DNA from: Synergistaceae bacterium
GTDB lineage: Bacteria > Synergistota > Synergistia > Synergistales > Aminobacteriaceae
Assembly (NCBI GenBank): GCA_017455085.1
Contig: JAFTBT010000069.1
Coordinates: 1-50,572 of the forward strand
Direction of reading: 5' to 3'
Length of the DNA stretch: 50,572 nucleotides
Of this stretch, positions 24,983-33,314 are shown in pieces. How positions within the stretch are numbered: position 1 is the first letter of the stretch; every line of letters starts with the position of its first letter. Made by a program: the position numbers and the translations under genes. Under the pieces are notes generated by a model that made no database searches, was not told the DNA's origin, and saw only the letters and a list, made by a program, of their open reading frames with translations.

Positions 24983-27064
24983 TTGAGAATACGGAAAATT
25001 GCATACATGTTAATAATATCGTTGTTTGTGTGTTCACTCACAGCAGAGGCAGCTACACGAAGGAATAATCAGCGTCAGAATACGCAGGCAGCATCTACAC
25101 AGCCGCAGTCCGGTTCTGGCAGTGAGATGAGCGAGGAAGACGAGCAGGCCTTAATGGATGCCGCCAAAGCCATGAGACGCAGCGGACTCGTACAGTTCAA
25201 CTTCAAGGATATGGATTTAGTGAGATTCATGCGGTTCATGTCGGAAGTGCTGGAGGAGAATATTATTGTCCCGCCCAACGTGAACTCGAAGATCACAATC
25301 ATATCGCCTCATCCTGTAACGATACGTGAGAGCCGAGAAATCATGCTGTCGACTCTCCAGATGTATAACTTTTCGCTTCAGGACATGGGGAGCTACTCGA
25401 TAGTGCGTCAAGGAGGAGTCAGCCCTTCACCGAACGTGTACAGAGGCAGGTCTGGCCCTGGCTTCGGCGAAGAAACAGTAACGTACATTGTTCCGCTGGA
25501 CTACATCACGATCGAGAGCATAGTACCGGCGTTGCAGCAGTCATTCGGGCCTTCGTTGATGGTGTTGCCTGTAGGTAACGGCAAAGATATATTGCTACAG
25601 GGTCGCGCTACAGACGTGAACAAAGGAGTAGACCTAATCCGCAAGATGGACACTCCCCAAAGTGCGAGGGTATCACGAACATATGACGTGAAGTATGCCG
25701 ATCCCACTGTAGTAGCCTCACAGCTCAATGCTATAGCCGGAGCTAACGGGCCGCTTCAGGGTCTCAACGCAATAGCTGATGCTCCCAGCAAAAAGGTTAT
25801 CGTTATCGGTTCACGTAGTGCTGTCGACAAATCCGCCGCAATAGTCCGTGACTTGGACGTAGACGCGAAAATCGGGGACTTCCACATTTACCAGCTCAAG
25901 AATATAGACGCTACGGCAGCGGCTGAACAGGTAGGGCGAATACTAGCCAGCACAGCGACTATGTTGGGTTCTGATGCGGCGAGGTTCCCTGCTACGGTAG
26001 TGGCTGATGTTGCGACTAACAGCCTGATATTTGCTGCGACACAGAGGCAGTACGATTCGCTTGTGCCTATACTGGACAGGATAGACGTTCAGCCCAAGCA
26101 GATACTTTTGCGCGGGTTCATAGCAGAAATCAATGTGAGCAACCTAGAGAACAACGGCATAGACTGGAATTTTGTGGGCGGCCAGATTTGGGATCAGTTC
26201 ATGCTCGGCGGTATGGCACAGGTCGGAGAAAGCTCTATACCTTCACAGTTCATGTCATTCTACACGGATTTGTCGAAGAAGCAGCGAATAGAGTACGACG
26301 TTCACGGAAATGCATACCAGACTACGGAGACACAGCCCCTTGCGTTGATGTATGCGACAGTGGATTTGCTGAAACGCTACAACGCTGTAAATATCCTGTC
26401 AGTGCCTAGATTAATGTGTACCGACAACAAAGAAAGCTCGTTCCAAGTCGGCCAAGTGATTCCGGTGTTGAAGGGCTCAACGTCAGACCTCACTAATCCT
26501 AATTCGATTCAGAGCAATTACGACTACAAGGATACGGGTTTGACTCTCACAGTTACGCCACATATCCGGAGCGGGAATCTCGTAGTAATGGACATCAAGC
26601 AGACCACAGAGGACGTTATGACTCCCGCAGGAGTGCCCACACCGATAACGTCAAAGCGCGAGGTGAACACTTCGGTAGTTGTTGCAGACGGTGAGACGAT
26701 AATTCTCGGAGGCATGATCAAGGAGACGGAGACATCCATGAATCGCAGAGTGCCGGGGATTTCGTACATACCGCTGATTGGCGGGCTGTTCAAGAAGGTG
26801 AGCAAGGAGAAGCAGAAAGTAGATTTTGTGATATTCCTTACGCCGCAGATCATAGAGAGCCCTGAAGAGATGAGGGGTGCAACTATGAGGGCAGCAGGCT
26901 TCACGAACAGATTCGTATCACCTGATGTTACGGACTTGAACATGGCTAACCTGATGCCTGCATATGCGCGGAGTGAGCTGGTGAGCATAGACATAAGCCC
27001 AGTGGAGGCGGATATAGATGCGCGGTTCAGGGACTTGTACCAGAAGAGCCTTCGGAGGAGATAG
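24983..27064 (+). CDS. gspD: T2SS outer-membrane secretin GspD
   Basis: 693 residues. A signal peptide (RIRKIAYMLIISLFVCSLTAEA) from a TTG start is followed by a Gln/Ser-rich linker, the N0 domain (VQFNFKDMDLVRFMRFM at about 70-86), further ring-forming N domains with KIGDFHIYQLKNIDA and similar repeats, and the secretin core (about 370-640) with VPRLMCTDNKESSFQVGQ and TGLTLTVTPHI. The last about 60 residues may bind a pilotin. A 55-bp AT-rich gap precedes it and could hold an internal promoter. The secretin forms the outer-membrane gate of the T2SS. Very confident. Confidence 0.95.
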   Translation: MRIRKIAYMLIISLFVCSLTAEAATRRNNQRQNTQAASTQPQSGSGSEMSEEDEQALMDAAKAMRRSGLVQFNFKDMDLVRFMRFMSEVLEENIIVPPNVNSKITIISPHPVTIRESREIMLSTLQMYNFSLQDMGSYSIVRQGGVSPSPNVYRGRSGPGFGEETVTYIVPLDYITIESIVPALQQSFGPSLMVLPVGNGKDILLQGRATDVNKGVDLIRKMDTPQSARVSRTYDVKYADPTVVASQLNAIAGANGPLQGLNAIADAPSKKVIVIGSRSAVDKSAAIVRDLDVDAKIGDFHIYQLKNIDATAAAEQVGRILASTATMLGSDAARFPATVVADVATNSLIFAATQRQYDSLVPILDRIDVQPKQILLRGFIAEINVSNLENNGIDWNFVGGQIWDQFMLGGMAQVGESSIPSQFMSFYTDLSKKQRIEYDVHGNAYQTTETQPLALMYATVDLLKRYNAVNILSVPRLMCTDNKESSFQVGQVIPVLKGSTSDLTNPNSIQSNYDYKDTGLTLTVTPHIRSGNLVVMDIKQTTEDVMTPAGVPTPITSKREVNTSVVVADGETIILGGMIKETETSMNRRVPGISYIPLIGGLFKKVSKEKQKVDFVIFLTPQIIESPEEMRGATMRAAGFTNRFVSPDVTDLNMANLMPAYARSELVSIDISPVEADIDARFRDLYQKSLRRR

Positions 27065-27067
27065 CCG

Positions 27068-28624
27068 ATGCCTGAAGAATTAGTGCAGGAATATACTGCG
27101 ACACTTGAGCAGCCTCCGGAACAGGAACAGCCCCAGCCCCAGAATCTCCCGCCATTACCTGAAGCCAAAGAAGTATCTGCGTTGCTGCCGGAAGGTTTCG
27201 GACTTGATGTGCTGCGTCAGTCGCGGATAGTTCCGTTGAGAGTCGAGGACGGTGTGCTGATAGTCGGAGCAGTGGATTTTGACGCATGGCCAAAAGCGCA
27301 GATGTTGGGTGTTGCTTTGGGATATCCGATAGATTTGGAGCTCAGGGACGAAAAGGAGTTAGGGGATCTGCTTCACACGCTGTATGACTTGCGGAGTGTT
27401 GCTGCTGATGAGGCCGCAAAAGGCATTGAGGGTATTGACGACATAGATGACCTTTCACGTGAGGACATACTCAGCGATTCGGTTGATGTGCCTGTAATCA
27501 GACTCGTTAATGGTCTGTTCGTGGATGCCCTGAAACAGAGAGCTACAGATATTCACGTAGAGCCATACGAGGACGAAGTATTGATACGTTTCCGGATTGA
27601 CGGAGTGCTTCAGGACAGACTCAGGCTTCCGCGTTCGAATCAAGCACCCCTCACCAGCCGCATCAAGGTCATGTCGCGAATGGACATCGCCGAACACATG
27701 GCACCTCAGGACGGCAGAATCGGCATCACGCTCGGAGACAGGGCAGTTGACGTTCGTGTTGGACTCGTGCCTACTCAGTACGGCGAAAGAATAGCTATGC
27801 GTCTGCTGGACAAGGGCGGCGGGCTGCTCACTCTCGCAGATTTGGGCATGGAGGAACGAGAACGTAACATCATGAACGAACTGATACACCACCCGCACGG
27901 AATGATACTGTTTACCGGACCTACAGGTTCAGGAAAATCCACGAGCCTCTACGCGATTCTTCAGGAGCTAGCCAGTCCGGACGTGAACATCATCACCGTA
28001 GAAGACCCCGTAGAGTACGCATTGCCCGGAGTTTCGCAGATTCAGGTGAACGAGAAAGCCGGAGTCACTTTTGCGGCGGCGTTGAGGTCAATTCTGCGTC
28101 AAGACCCCGATATCGTGATGATCGGAGAGATGCGCGACTTCGAGACCGCTCACATCGGAGTGCAGGCCTCACTCACCGGACACTTAGTGTTGTCGACACT
28201 CCATACCAATGACTCGATTAGTGCGATTATTCGTCTTGTGGACATGGGAATAGAGCCGTACTTGGCCGCAAGCTGCATGATAGGTACTGTAGCGCAGAGA
28301 CTCGCCCGCAGACTTTGCCCGCATTGCAGACGAGAGATTAACCCTCCCGCGATGATGGCCAAGCAGGGCCTCACTCGAGCGTTTGAGCCTGTGGGATGCC
28401 CTCACTGCCACAACACAGGATATCGTGGACGCGTGGGACTGTATGAGCAATTCGTCATCAACGAGGAGATACAGGAGGCCTTTGTCGGCGGAGCACCTGC
28501 CTCGAAACTCAGGGAGATAGCCCGTAAAGCCGGCTTCAAGACTCTGTGGGAGATAGGGTTATCGGCTGTAGAGTCTGGGTTGACTTCACCGGATGAGCTT
28601 GCGCGTGTAGCAGGGGAGGACTAA
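27068..28624 (+). CDS. gspE: T2SS assembly ATPase GspE
   Basis: 518 residues. The N-terminal domain starts with a Pro/Gln/Glu-rich stretch, then an N1E-like part (about 33-110). The ATPase core has the aspartate box (DIHVEPYEDEVLIRFRIDG at about 161-179), Walker A GPTGSGKST (284-292), Walker B DPDIVMIGEMRD (346-357) and the His box. A zinc-binding tetracysteine (Cys417, Cys420, Cys444, Cys447) completes the GspE/PilB signature. It drives pseudopilus assembly from the cytoplasm through GspL. The ATG is 3 bp after gspD. Very confident. Confidence 0.96.
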   Translation: MPEELVQEYTATLEQPPEQEQPQPQNLPPLPEAKEVSALLPEGFGLDVLRQSRIVPLRVEDGVLIVGAVDFDAWPKAQMLGVALGYPIDLELRDEKELGDLLHTLYDLRSVAADEAAKGIEGIDDIDDLSREDILSDSVDVPVIRLVNGLFVDALKQRATDIHVEPYEDEVLIRFRIDGVLQDRLRLPRSNQAPLTSRIKVMSRMDIAEHMAPQDGRIGITLGDRAVDVRVGLVPTQYGERIAMRLLDKGGGLLTLADLGMEERERNIMNELIHHPHGMILFTGPTGSGKSTSLYAILQELASPDVNIITVEDPVEYALPGVSQIQVNEKAGVTFAAALRSILRQDPDIVMIGEMRDFETAHIGVQASLTGHLVLSTLHTNDSISAIIRLVDMGIEPYLAASCMIGTVAQRLARRLCPHCRREINPPAMMAKQGLTRAFEPVGCPHCHNTGYRGRVGLYEQFVINEEIQEAFVGGAPASKLREIARKAGFKTLWEIGLSAVESGLTSPDELARVAGED

Positions 28625-28627
28625 GCC

Positions 28628-29779
28628 ATGCCGTATTTCTCGTACTCTGGATATGATGCTAAGGGCAAGAACACCAAAGGCACAATCGAAGCAGGCTCGT
28701 CAATGCAGGCTGTTGACCGTCTCACTGAGCGGGGAATAGTTGTAGTTGACGTGAAACTTGCTGAGGAGAAAAAGGGCAGCGTGAAGATTAAGCTCCTTCC
28801 TCTGGATCAGCACATATTTTTCTGCCGGAGTCTAGCCTCATACCTGAAGTCAGGCCTTCCGTTGGCGGATTCACTCCGGATAATGTCGAAACAGGCTCAC
28901 GACAAAATAATGAAGCCCGTAATGGAGAAGCTGCTTGCTGAGGTCGAGGGAGGCCGGAAATTCCACACAGCACTTGCGGAGTCTGGGGCATTCCGTGAAA
29001 GTTTGTGGAGAGTCGCAGAATCCGGAGAGCAGTCAGGTACGCTAATATCCGTCCTGAACGAGGCAGCCAGTGAGTTCAAGCTGGAGGACGATTTGCGGCG
29101 GAAGATTCGCGGAGCTATGACGTACCCGATCGTGATGGCAGTTGTTGGCGTGGGAGTTGTGGCGTTCATGTTGACGTATGTAGTGCCGAAGATCTCGGAG
29201 CTGTTCGAGGACATGCACCAGACTTTGCCATTGCCGACAAGAATCCTGATTGGAGCGTCTGACTTTCTGTCGAGTTATGGGTTGTATTTGATGTTAGGGC
29301 TGTTGCTGTTATTCCTGTGGATGAAGAAAACCGGAAGGCGTATCAATATGCCTGGCATGAGCGGGATAACGGATCAGCTGAATCTTGCGCTGGTGATGTC
29401 GCACTTGAGTACGCTCCTCAAGACAGGAATACCGTTAGTGCAGGCGTTGCGTATGGCTTCGTCAATGGACGTGTATAAACAGCGTTGGCTTGATGCCGCA
29501 GAGATGGTGAAGGCCGGACACAGGTTTGACAGGGCATTGGAGAAAGTGGGACTGCCTGAAGATACGGTAGCGATAGTGCGTGTCGGAGAGATGGGCGGAG
29601 ATTTGGCGGGAGCACTTGAGAATGTGTCTGACCAGTCGCGTGAAGTGGCGCAGTCCAGAATGGAGAAACTATCTACGCTGATGGAGCCTATTATGGTGAT
29701 GGTGTTGGGTTTCAGCGTAGGGTTTATAGTGTTGGCGATATTGACACCTGTGTTCAACTTGGCGGGTATTGTCCGGTGA
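28628..29779 (+). CDS. gspF: T2SS inner-membrane platform protein GspF
   Basis: 383 residues with two T2SSF domains (about 50-190 and 255-375) and three membrane helices (about 160-190, 210-232, 350-375), the standard GspF plan. Signatures include FCRSLASYLKSGLPLADSL and LVMSHLSTLLKTGIPLVQAL. Together with GspL and GspM it forms the assembly platform. It is the last T2SS gene before an opposite-strand glycan block, whereas gspG normally comes next. The C-terminus (AILTPVFNLAGIVR) is followed after the stop by a second coding-like copy. Confidence 0.95.
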   Translation: MPYFSYSGYDAKGKNTKGTIEAGSSMQAVDRLTERGIVVVDVKLAEEKKGSVKIKLLPLDQHIFFCRSLASYLKSGLPLADSLRIMSKQAHDKIMKPVMEKLLAEVEGGRKFHTALAESGAFRESLWRVAESGEQSGTLISVLNEAASEFKLEDDLRRKIRGAMTYPIVMAVVGVGVVAFMLTYVVPKISELFEDMHQTLPLPTRILIGASDFLSSYGLYLMLGLLLLFLWMKKTGRRINMPGMSGITDQLNLALVMSHLSTLLKTGIPLVQALRMASSMDVYKQRWLDAAEMVKAGHRFDRALEKVGLPEDTVAIVRVGEMGGDLAGALENVSDQSREVAQSRMEKLSTLMEPIMVMVLGFSVGFIVLAILTPVFNLAGIVR

Positions 29780-29837
29780 AGACATAGCTGCGACAATCTC
29801 AACGCCGGTGTTCAAGCTGGCGGAAGTTGTGAGATAA
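29735..29837 (+). repeat. Second, diverged copy of the gspF 3' end
   Basis: 29735-29779 encodes AILTPVFNLAGIVR and the gspF stop. 29790-29837 encodes ATISTPVFKLAEVVR and a TAA. The nucleotide match is clear, but many differences are synonymous or conservative, which suggests the second copy was once a functional C-terminus and not random decay. Confidence 0.85.
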
Positions 29838-29854
29838 ATTACTGCCGGAGTCTT

Positions 29855-30618
29855 TCAGATGAGTTTTGAGCCTGTTACGGTCTCATAATCTTCTGCCAAG
29901 AGGCTCCGGCGTTTGTATATCCTGTTCACTATTATGGAGAACTTGCAGGTAAGAGCTGTCTTCCGTTCTGATAAAGGCTTGCTGGAAAATATATGTATAC
30001 TCCCGTACTTGGTGTAGTACTTTCCGAACTTCTCCGCAATAATTCGCATGGCTTTTGGTGTGTAGAATGATATGTGCTGTCCAGTTTGCGGAGCATAGTA
30101 CCACCATGTTCCGGGCTTTGGTGCAGGTTCAGGGACAAGATCAGTAGTGCATATCAGGTTATCGCAGGCAGACATGATGACGCTCATATTCTCCAACGGG
30201 TCAGTCAGGTGTTCAAGAAGCTCAAAGGCAGTGATTAGATCATAGTGATCCTGTTTACGCTCAAACCCTTTAGCAAATAAGTTCTCGCAGTATTTATCGT
30301 ACCACTCAAACCTGAAGCCTGCATCACGCATAAGCCTCGTAAAAATCCCGTAGCCCCCCCCCAGTCCAGAAAATTGCTTAGAGTATGGAAGGTAGTTTTC
30401 AGTAAGGCACTGACTCGTCTTGCCATTGAGAAGTTGCGTCCGAGAAGCCCGATATCAGCATCAGCTATTGCGCTCGAATATGCCTCGTCAAGCCAATAAG
30501 GTGTTTCCGTCTGGATGAAGCCGCACTCAGGACAGCGGTAATACTTCACGTTATGTTTGCCCAGCAGCTCAGCACTGCCCCAAAATTCCGACTCATGTCC
30601 GCATATCTTACAGTTCAT
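29855..30618 (-). pseudogene. SAM-dependent methyltransferase, frameshifted at a G9 tract (phase-variable or broken)
   Basis: The start (MNCKICGHES) has a zinc-ribbon-like CxxC...CPECG pattern (Cys3, Cys6, Cys29 or so). The coding strand then runs TTTCTGGACT-G9-CTACGGG. With nine G the frame leaves the methyltransferase after DWGG and ends early. With ten G it would read DWGGGYGIFTRLMRDAG, the classical motif I of sugar-type methyltransferases, and continue in frame to 29855, giving 254 residues with later motifs (YDLITAFELLEHLTDP, TWWYYAPQTGQHISFY). Such proteins methylate nucleotide sugars or glycans. It is the last gene of the minus-strand glycan block, 1 bp after the reductase. Either the tract switches the gene, it is a dead gene, or the base count is a sequencing error. 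Confidence 0.8.
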
Positions 30619-30619
30619 G

Positions 30620-31564
30620 TTAATTTTTTCCTCCTTCTGTCATTGTGTCAAACATGCTCCTTATAGCGTCATACACAGTATATTTTGCAGCCCAGCCAGT
30701 CTCAGACTTCAGCAGGGAGTTATCGCACCAAATCACAGGGTTATCCGAAGGCCTGAACTTTTCTGCGGAGATCACTATCTCTATTTTCTGGGAGGCTAGG
30801 GACACAATATAGTCCAGCAGTTCCGACAAGCTGTGAGAGAATCCGCTCCCTACGTTGAAGACCTTGCGTGTGGTATTGCTCTCCAGAATCATTCTGTATG
30901 CGCGAACCATATCCCTAACGTCTCCGAAATCCCTCCTGACCGAGATATTGCCGGTGTATATCTTGCCGTTTTTCCCTGAGCTGTGAATCTCTGCTGCCTG
31001 CCGTACGAAGCTGGGCAGAACAAACGTATCCGGCTGGCCTACACCCGTATGGTTGAACGTCCTAGTGCTGACGATATCGAGGCCGTAGCTTGATCTGTAT
31101 ATCTCCGCAAAATTTTCCTGCGCGATCTTCGAGATACCGTAGGGGTTTCCGGCATTCAGGGGGAAGTCCTCAGAGATTGGGGAGTCCGAGACAGCATATT
31201 CTTCGCTTGAGCCGATGAGCAGTATTCTCGTCTTAACGTCCAGCTTCCGGACTGCCTCAAGGATATTCAGAGTGCCGTTGACGTTCACATTGATGGTCAT
31301 CTGCGGGATGTGCCAAGAATTTCCGACGGAGCTTATTGCTGCAAGGTTCACTATGTAGTCCGGCCTTATGGTGTCAATCAGGGTCATAACACCTTCAGGG
31401 TTCAGCATATCCATCACTGTGTAACTGCTCACAGCCTGCACGGGAGCTTTCGGTTCTGCAATATCTGTACCGAAGACTTCATAGCCGTGCGAGGAAAACT
31501 CCTCAGACAGATACGCACCTACGAAGCCGCCTGCACCAAAGATCAGGACTTTTTTCTTCTCCAT
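30620..31564 (-). CDS. NAD(P)-dependent sugar epimerase/dehydratase, GDP-mannose dehydratase/reductase type
   Basis: 314 residues from MEKKKVLIFG, with GAGGG ahead of the ATG; the in-frame start seven codons earlier overlaps the upstream gene. It is an extended short-chain dehydrogenase: GAGGFVG (10-16) nucleotide loop, SSEEY (119-123), catalytic Tyr142 and Lys146 in YGISK, and FNHTGVGQ, the HTGxGQ motif typical of GDP-mannose 4,6-dehydratase and its relative RMD (GDP-6-deoxy-lyxo-hexulose reductase). It probably makes a GDP-deoxyhexose such as GDP-rhamnose for the neighbouring glycosyltransferase. The precise reaction is inferred. Confidence 0.85.
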   Translation of the reverse strand: MEKKKVLIFGAGGFVGAYLSEEFSSHGYEVFGTDIAEPKAPVQAVSSYTVMDMLNPEGVMTLIDTIRPDYIVNLAAISSVGNSWHIPQMTINVNVNGTLNILEAVRKLDVKTRILLIGSSEEYAVSDSPISEDFPLNAGNPYGISKIAQENFAEIYRSSYGLDIVSTRTFNHTGVGQPDTFVLPSFVRQAAEIHSSGKNGKIYTGNISVRRDFGDVRDMVRAYRMILESNTTRKVFNVGSGFSHSLSELLDYIVSLASQKIEIVISAEKFRPSDNPVIWCDNSLLKSETGWAAKYTVYDAIRSMFDTMTEGGKN

Positions 31565-31568
31565 TGTG

Positions 31569-32630
31569 TCAGCCCTCAAGTACACGCCTGTAGCACTCGA
31601 TATGTTCTTGAGCGGTTTTGTCCCAGCTAAACAGCTTCAGCCTTTCGCTGCCTGAGGACCTCAATTTTTCACGCAGGTCTTTATCCTCAATGACCTTGAG
31701 GATCTTTGCGCTCATCTCTTCGGTGTTCATGGGGTCAAAATATTCTGCGGCATCTCCTGCAACTTCTGGGAGGGAGCTTGCGTTGCTGCACACTAACGGG
31801 CATTTGCACGCGAAGGACTCCAGCACAGGAATCCCGAAGCCCTCGTATTGTGAGGGGAACACGAAACATTCAGCGTTTGCGTATGCCTGCCGTAGGTCTT
31901 CATCGTTGAGGTTTGCCTGAATGAATCTGCTGCTGAGGGATTTTGCCGCGCCGAGTTCGTGGGGCTTGATATCTCCGCCGCCGGTGCAGAGTACACACAG
32001 TTCCGGATATGCTTCGAGTATAGGGATCATAGCTTCAGCAAAACGTGTGAAGTTCTTGTACCAGCCTCTTAACCCGACAAACAGGACGTATTTTCTGCCG
32101 ATGGGATTCGCTCCAGTATTCTCAAGCTCAGGCATTGAGGTGCCAAGATATATGACTGATATTTTTTCGGAGTCTATGTCTGGATAGAGTTCAAGCACAT
32201 CTTTCTTTGTGTTCTCGGATATAGCTATTATGTGGTCAGCAGCGTGAATCATTCTGCGCTTGTTTGCTATTGTGCCGTTATCTCCGCCGAATTTCTCGTA
32301 AATCATATCGTACACAGTAATAACCAGCTTTCCGGGAAATCTGCCGAGCATGTAGCAGCTATAGAATGTCGGATGAATTATGTCATACTTTCTCATCTCG
32401 ATTAGGGCTTTCACTCTGTTCAGGACTGCAACGGATTTCAGGATAAAGAAGCTGTGAGTAGGTTCGTGCATCTTGAACTGCTCCCTGAAGTAGTAATTTA
32501 TGTTCCTCACACAGCCTATACGTGCGTCTGCTCCGAGATCGTTTACCCTTGAGAACAGCTCAAAGAAATAGCGCGATATGCCTCCGTATTTTTGGGAAGC
32601 AAGTATCTGGAAATCGTAATATACCCTCAT
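31569..32630 (-). CDS. Glycosyltransferase family 4 (GT-B) protein
   Basis: 353 residues, two Rossmann-like domains. The N-terminus MRVYYDFQILASQKYGGISRY has the acceptor-side Gly-Gly loop. The C-terminal half has YVLFVGLRGWYKN and the family E-x7-E signature in YEGFGIPVLESFACKCP (about 271-287). It looks like mannosyl- or rhamnosyltransferases of O-antigen clusters. GAGG 7 bases before the ATG. First gene of the minus-strand glycan block, 4 bp ahead of the reductase. Its 5' end and promoter exist in a second decayed copy at 32755-32836. Confidence 0.9.
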   Translation of the reverse strand: MRVYYDFQILASQKYGGISRYFFELFSRVNDLGADARIGCVRNINYYFREQFKMHEPTHSFFILKSVAVLNRVKALIEMRKYDIIHPTFYSCYMLGRFPGKLVITVYDMIYEKFGGDNGTIANKRRMIHAADHIIAISENTKKDVLELYPDIDSEKISVIYLGTSMPELENTGANPIGRKYVLFVGLRGWYKNFTRFAEAMIPILEAYPELCVLCTGGGDIKPHELGAAKSLSSRFIQANLNDEDLRQAYANAECFVFPSQYEGFGIPVLESFACKCPLVCSNASSLPEVAGDAAEYFDPMNTEEMSAKILKVIEDKDLREKLRSSGSERLKLFSWDKTAQEHIECYRRVLEG

Positions 32631-32711
32631 AAGGCCTCACCTCTAAATTTACTGATATGTTATCATGTGAAATCACAAAGTAATTTTAGCCTAACACAAG
32701 ACATATGCATT

Positions 32712-32740
32712 TGTTCCTAGTAAATCCACCCTTAGGAACA
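32712..32740. promoter_or_regulatory. Inverted repeat in the divergent glycan/gspG region
   Basis: TGTTCCTA and TAGGAACA form a perfect 8-bp inverted repeat with a 13-nt spacer, midway between the two copies of the duplicated promoter. No T-run follows, so an operator or RNA hairpin is more likely than a terminator. Confidence 0.4.
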
Positions 32741-32826
32741 GTTCAGAAATGCAACGTGATATGCCTCCGTATTTCTGGAAAGCAAGTATCTTGGAAATCT
32801 AGGCATCACCTCTAAATTTAGGGATA

Positions 32827-32835
32827 TGCTATTAT
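32827..32835 (+). promoter_or_regulatory. Extended -10 promoter for gspG-gspH
   Basis: TG-C-TATTAT about 42 bp upstream of the gspG ATG matches the hisZ promoter element base for base. It lies in the second copy of the duplicated segment; the first copy has TG-T-TATCAT at the matching place. Confidence 0.55.
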
Positions 32836-32876
32836 ATATCACACAGCTTATAATTCAGACAAAGAAGGTATTTATC

Positions 32877-33314
32877 ATGAAGAAGGACAGGAAGAAAATA
32901 TTAGCTCGTCGTTCAGGATTCACCCTCATCGAAATAATGGTAGTAGTCGTAATTCTGGGATTGCTTTCCGCGCTGGTAGTACCCAACATCAGCTCCAATG
33001 TCTCAGAAGCCCAAAGAACCGCCGCACGTACCCAGATCAGCCAGATCGAGCAGGCTCTCGAAAAATACCATCTCGACAACGGTTTTTACCCCTCAACCCA
33101 GCAGGGGCTAGAAGCCCTCATCACTGCACCGACAACCTCACCAGTGCCGAGAAAGTATGCTGATGGAGGCTACATGAAGAAAGTACCTGATGACTCTTGG
33201 GGCAACCCGTATGTGTACAGAAACCAGAACGGCAGAATCACCATCACCAGCTACGGCCCGGACGGTGAAGAAGGCGGGGAAGGGGTAAACGCTGACATCA
33301 CGAACTATGACTAG
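32877..33314 (+). CDS. gspG: T2SS major pseudopilin GspG
   Basis: 145 residues from the ATG at 32877, which has AAGG 9 bases upstream. Prepilin leader ends at Gly14, mature FTLIEIMVVV with Glu at position 5, hydrophobic helix to about residue 38, then the GspG signatures YHLDNGFYPSTQQGLEALI, WGNPYVYR and a C-terminal ADITNYD that fits the calcium-binding loop. It is the main subunit of the pseudopilus. Cut off from gspC-F by about 3 kb of opposite-strand glycan genes; own promoter at 32827. Confidence 0.96.
   Translation: MKKDRKKILARRSGFTLIEIMVVVVILGLLSALVVPNISSNVSEAQRTAARTQISQIEQALEKYHLDNGFYPSTQQGLEALITAPTTSPVPRKYADGGYMKKVPDDSWGNPYVYRNQNGRITITSYGPDGEEGGEGVNADITNYD

Larger units (their letters stand above)
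32572..32836. repeat. Duplicated 5' end and promoter region of the glycosyltransferase gene
   Basis: The segment 32572-32660 (start of the glycosyltransferase, its ribosome-binding site and promoter) recurs at about 32755-32836 in the same direction. Shared blocks include gatatgcctccgtatttYtgg, aagcaagtatct and cacctctaaattta. The second copy has lost the start codon through a deletion of about 17 bp. It now supplies the gspG promoter. Confidence 0.85.

Noticed and set aside
29780..32876. Transposon or genomic island with transposase
   Set aside because: No transposase, integrase, terminal inverted repeat or target-site duplication is visible; only partial gene-end copies mark the edges.
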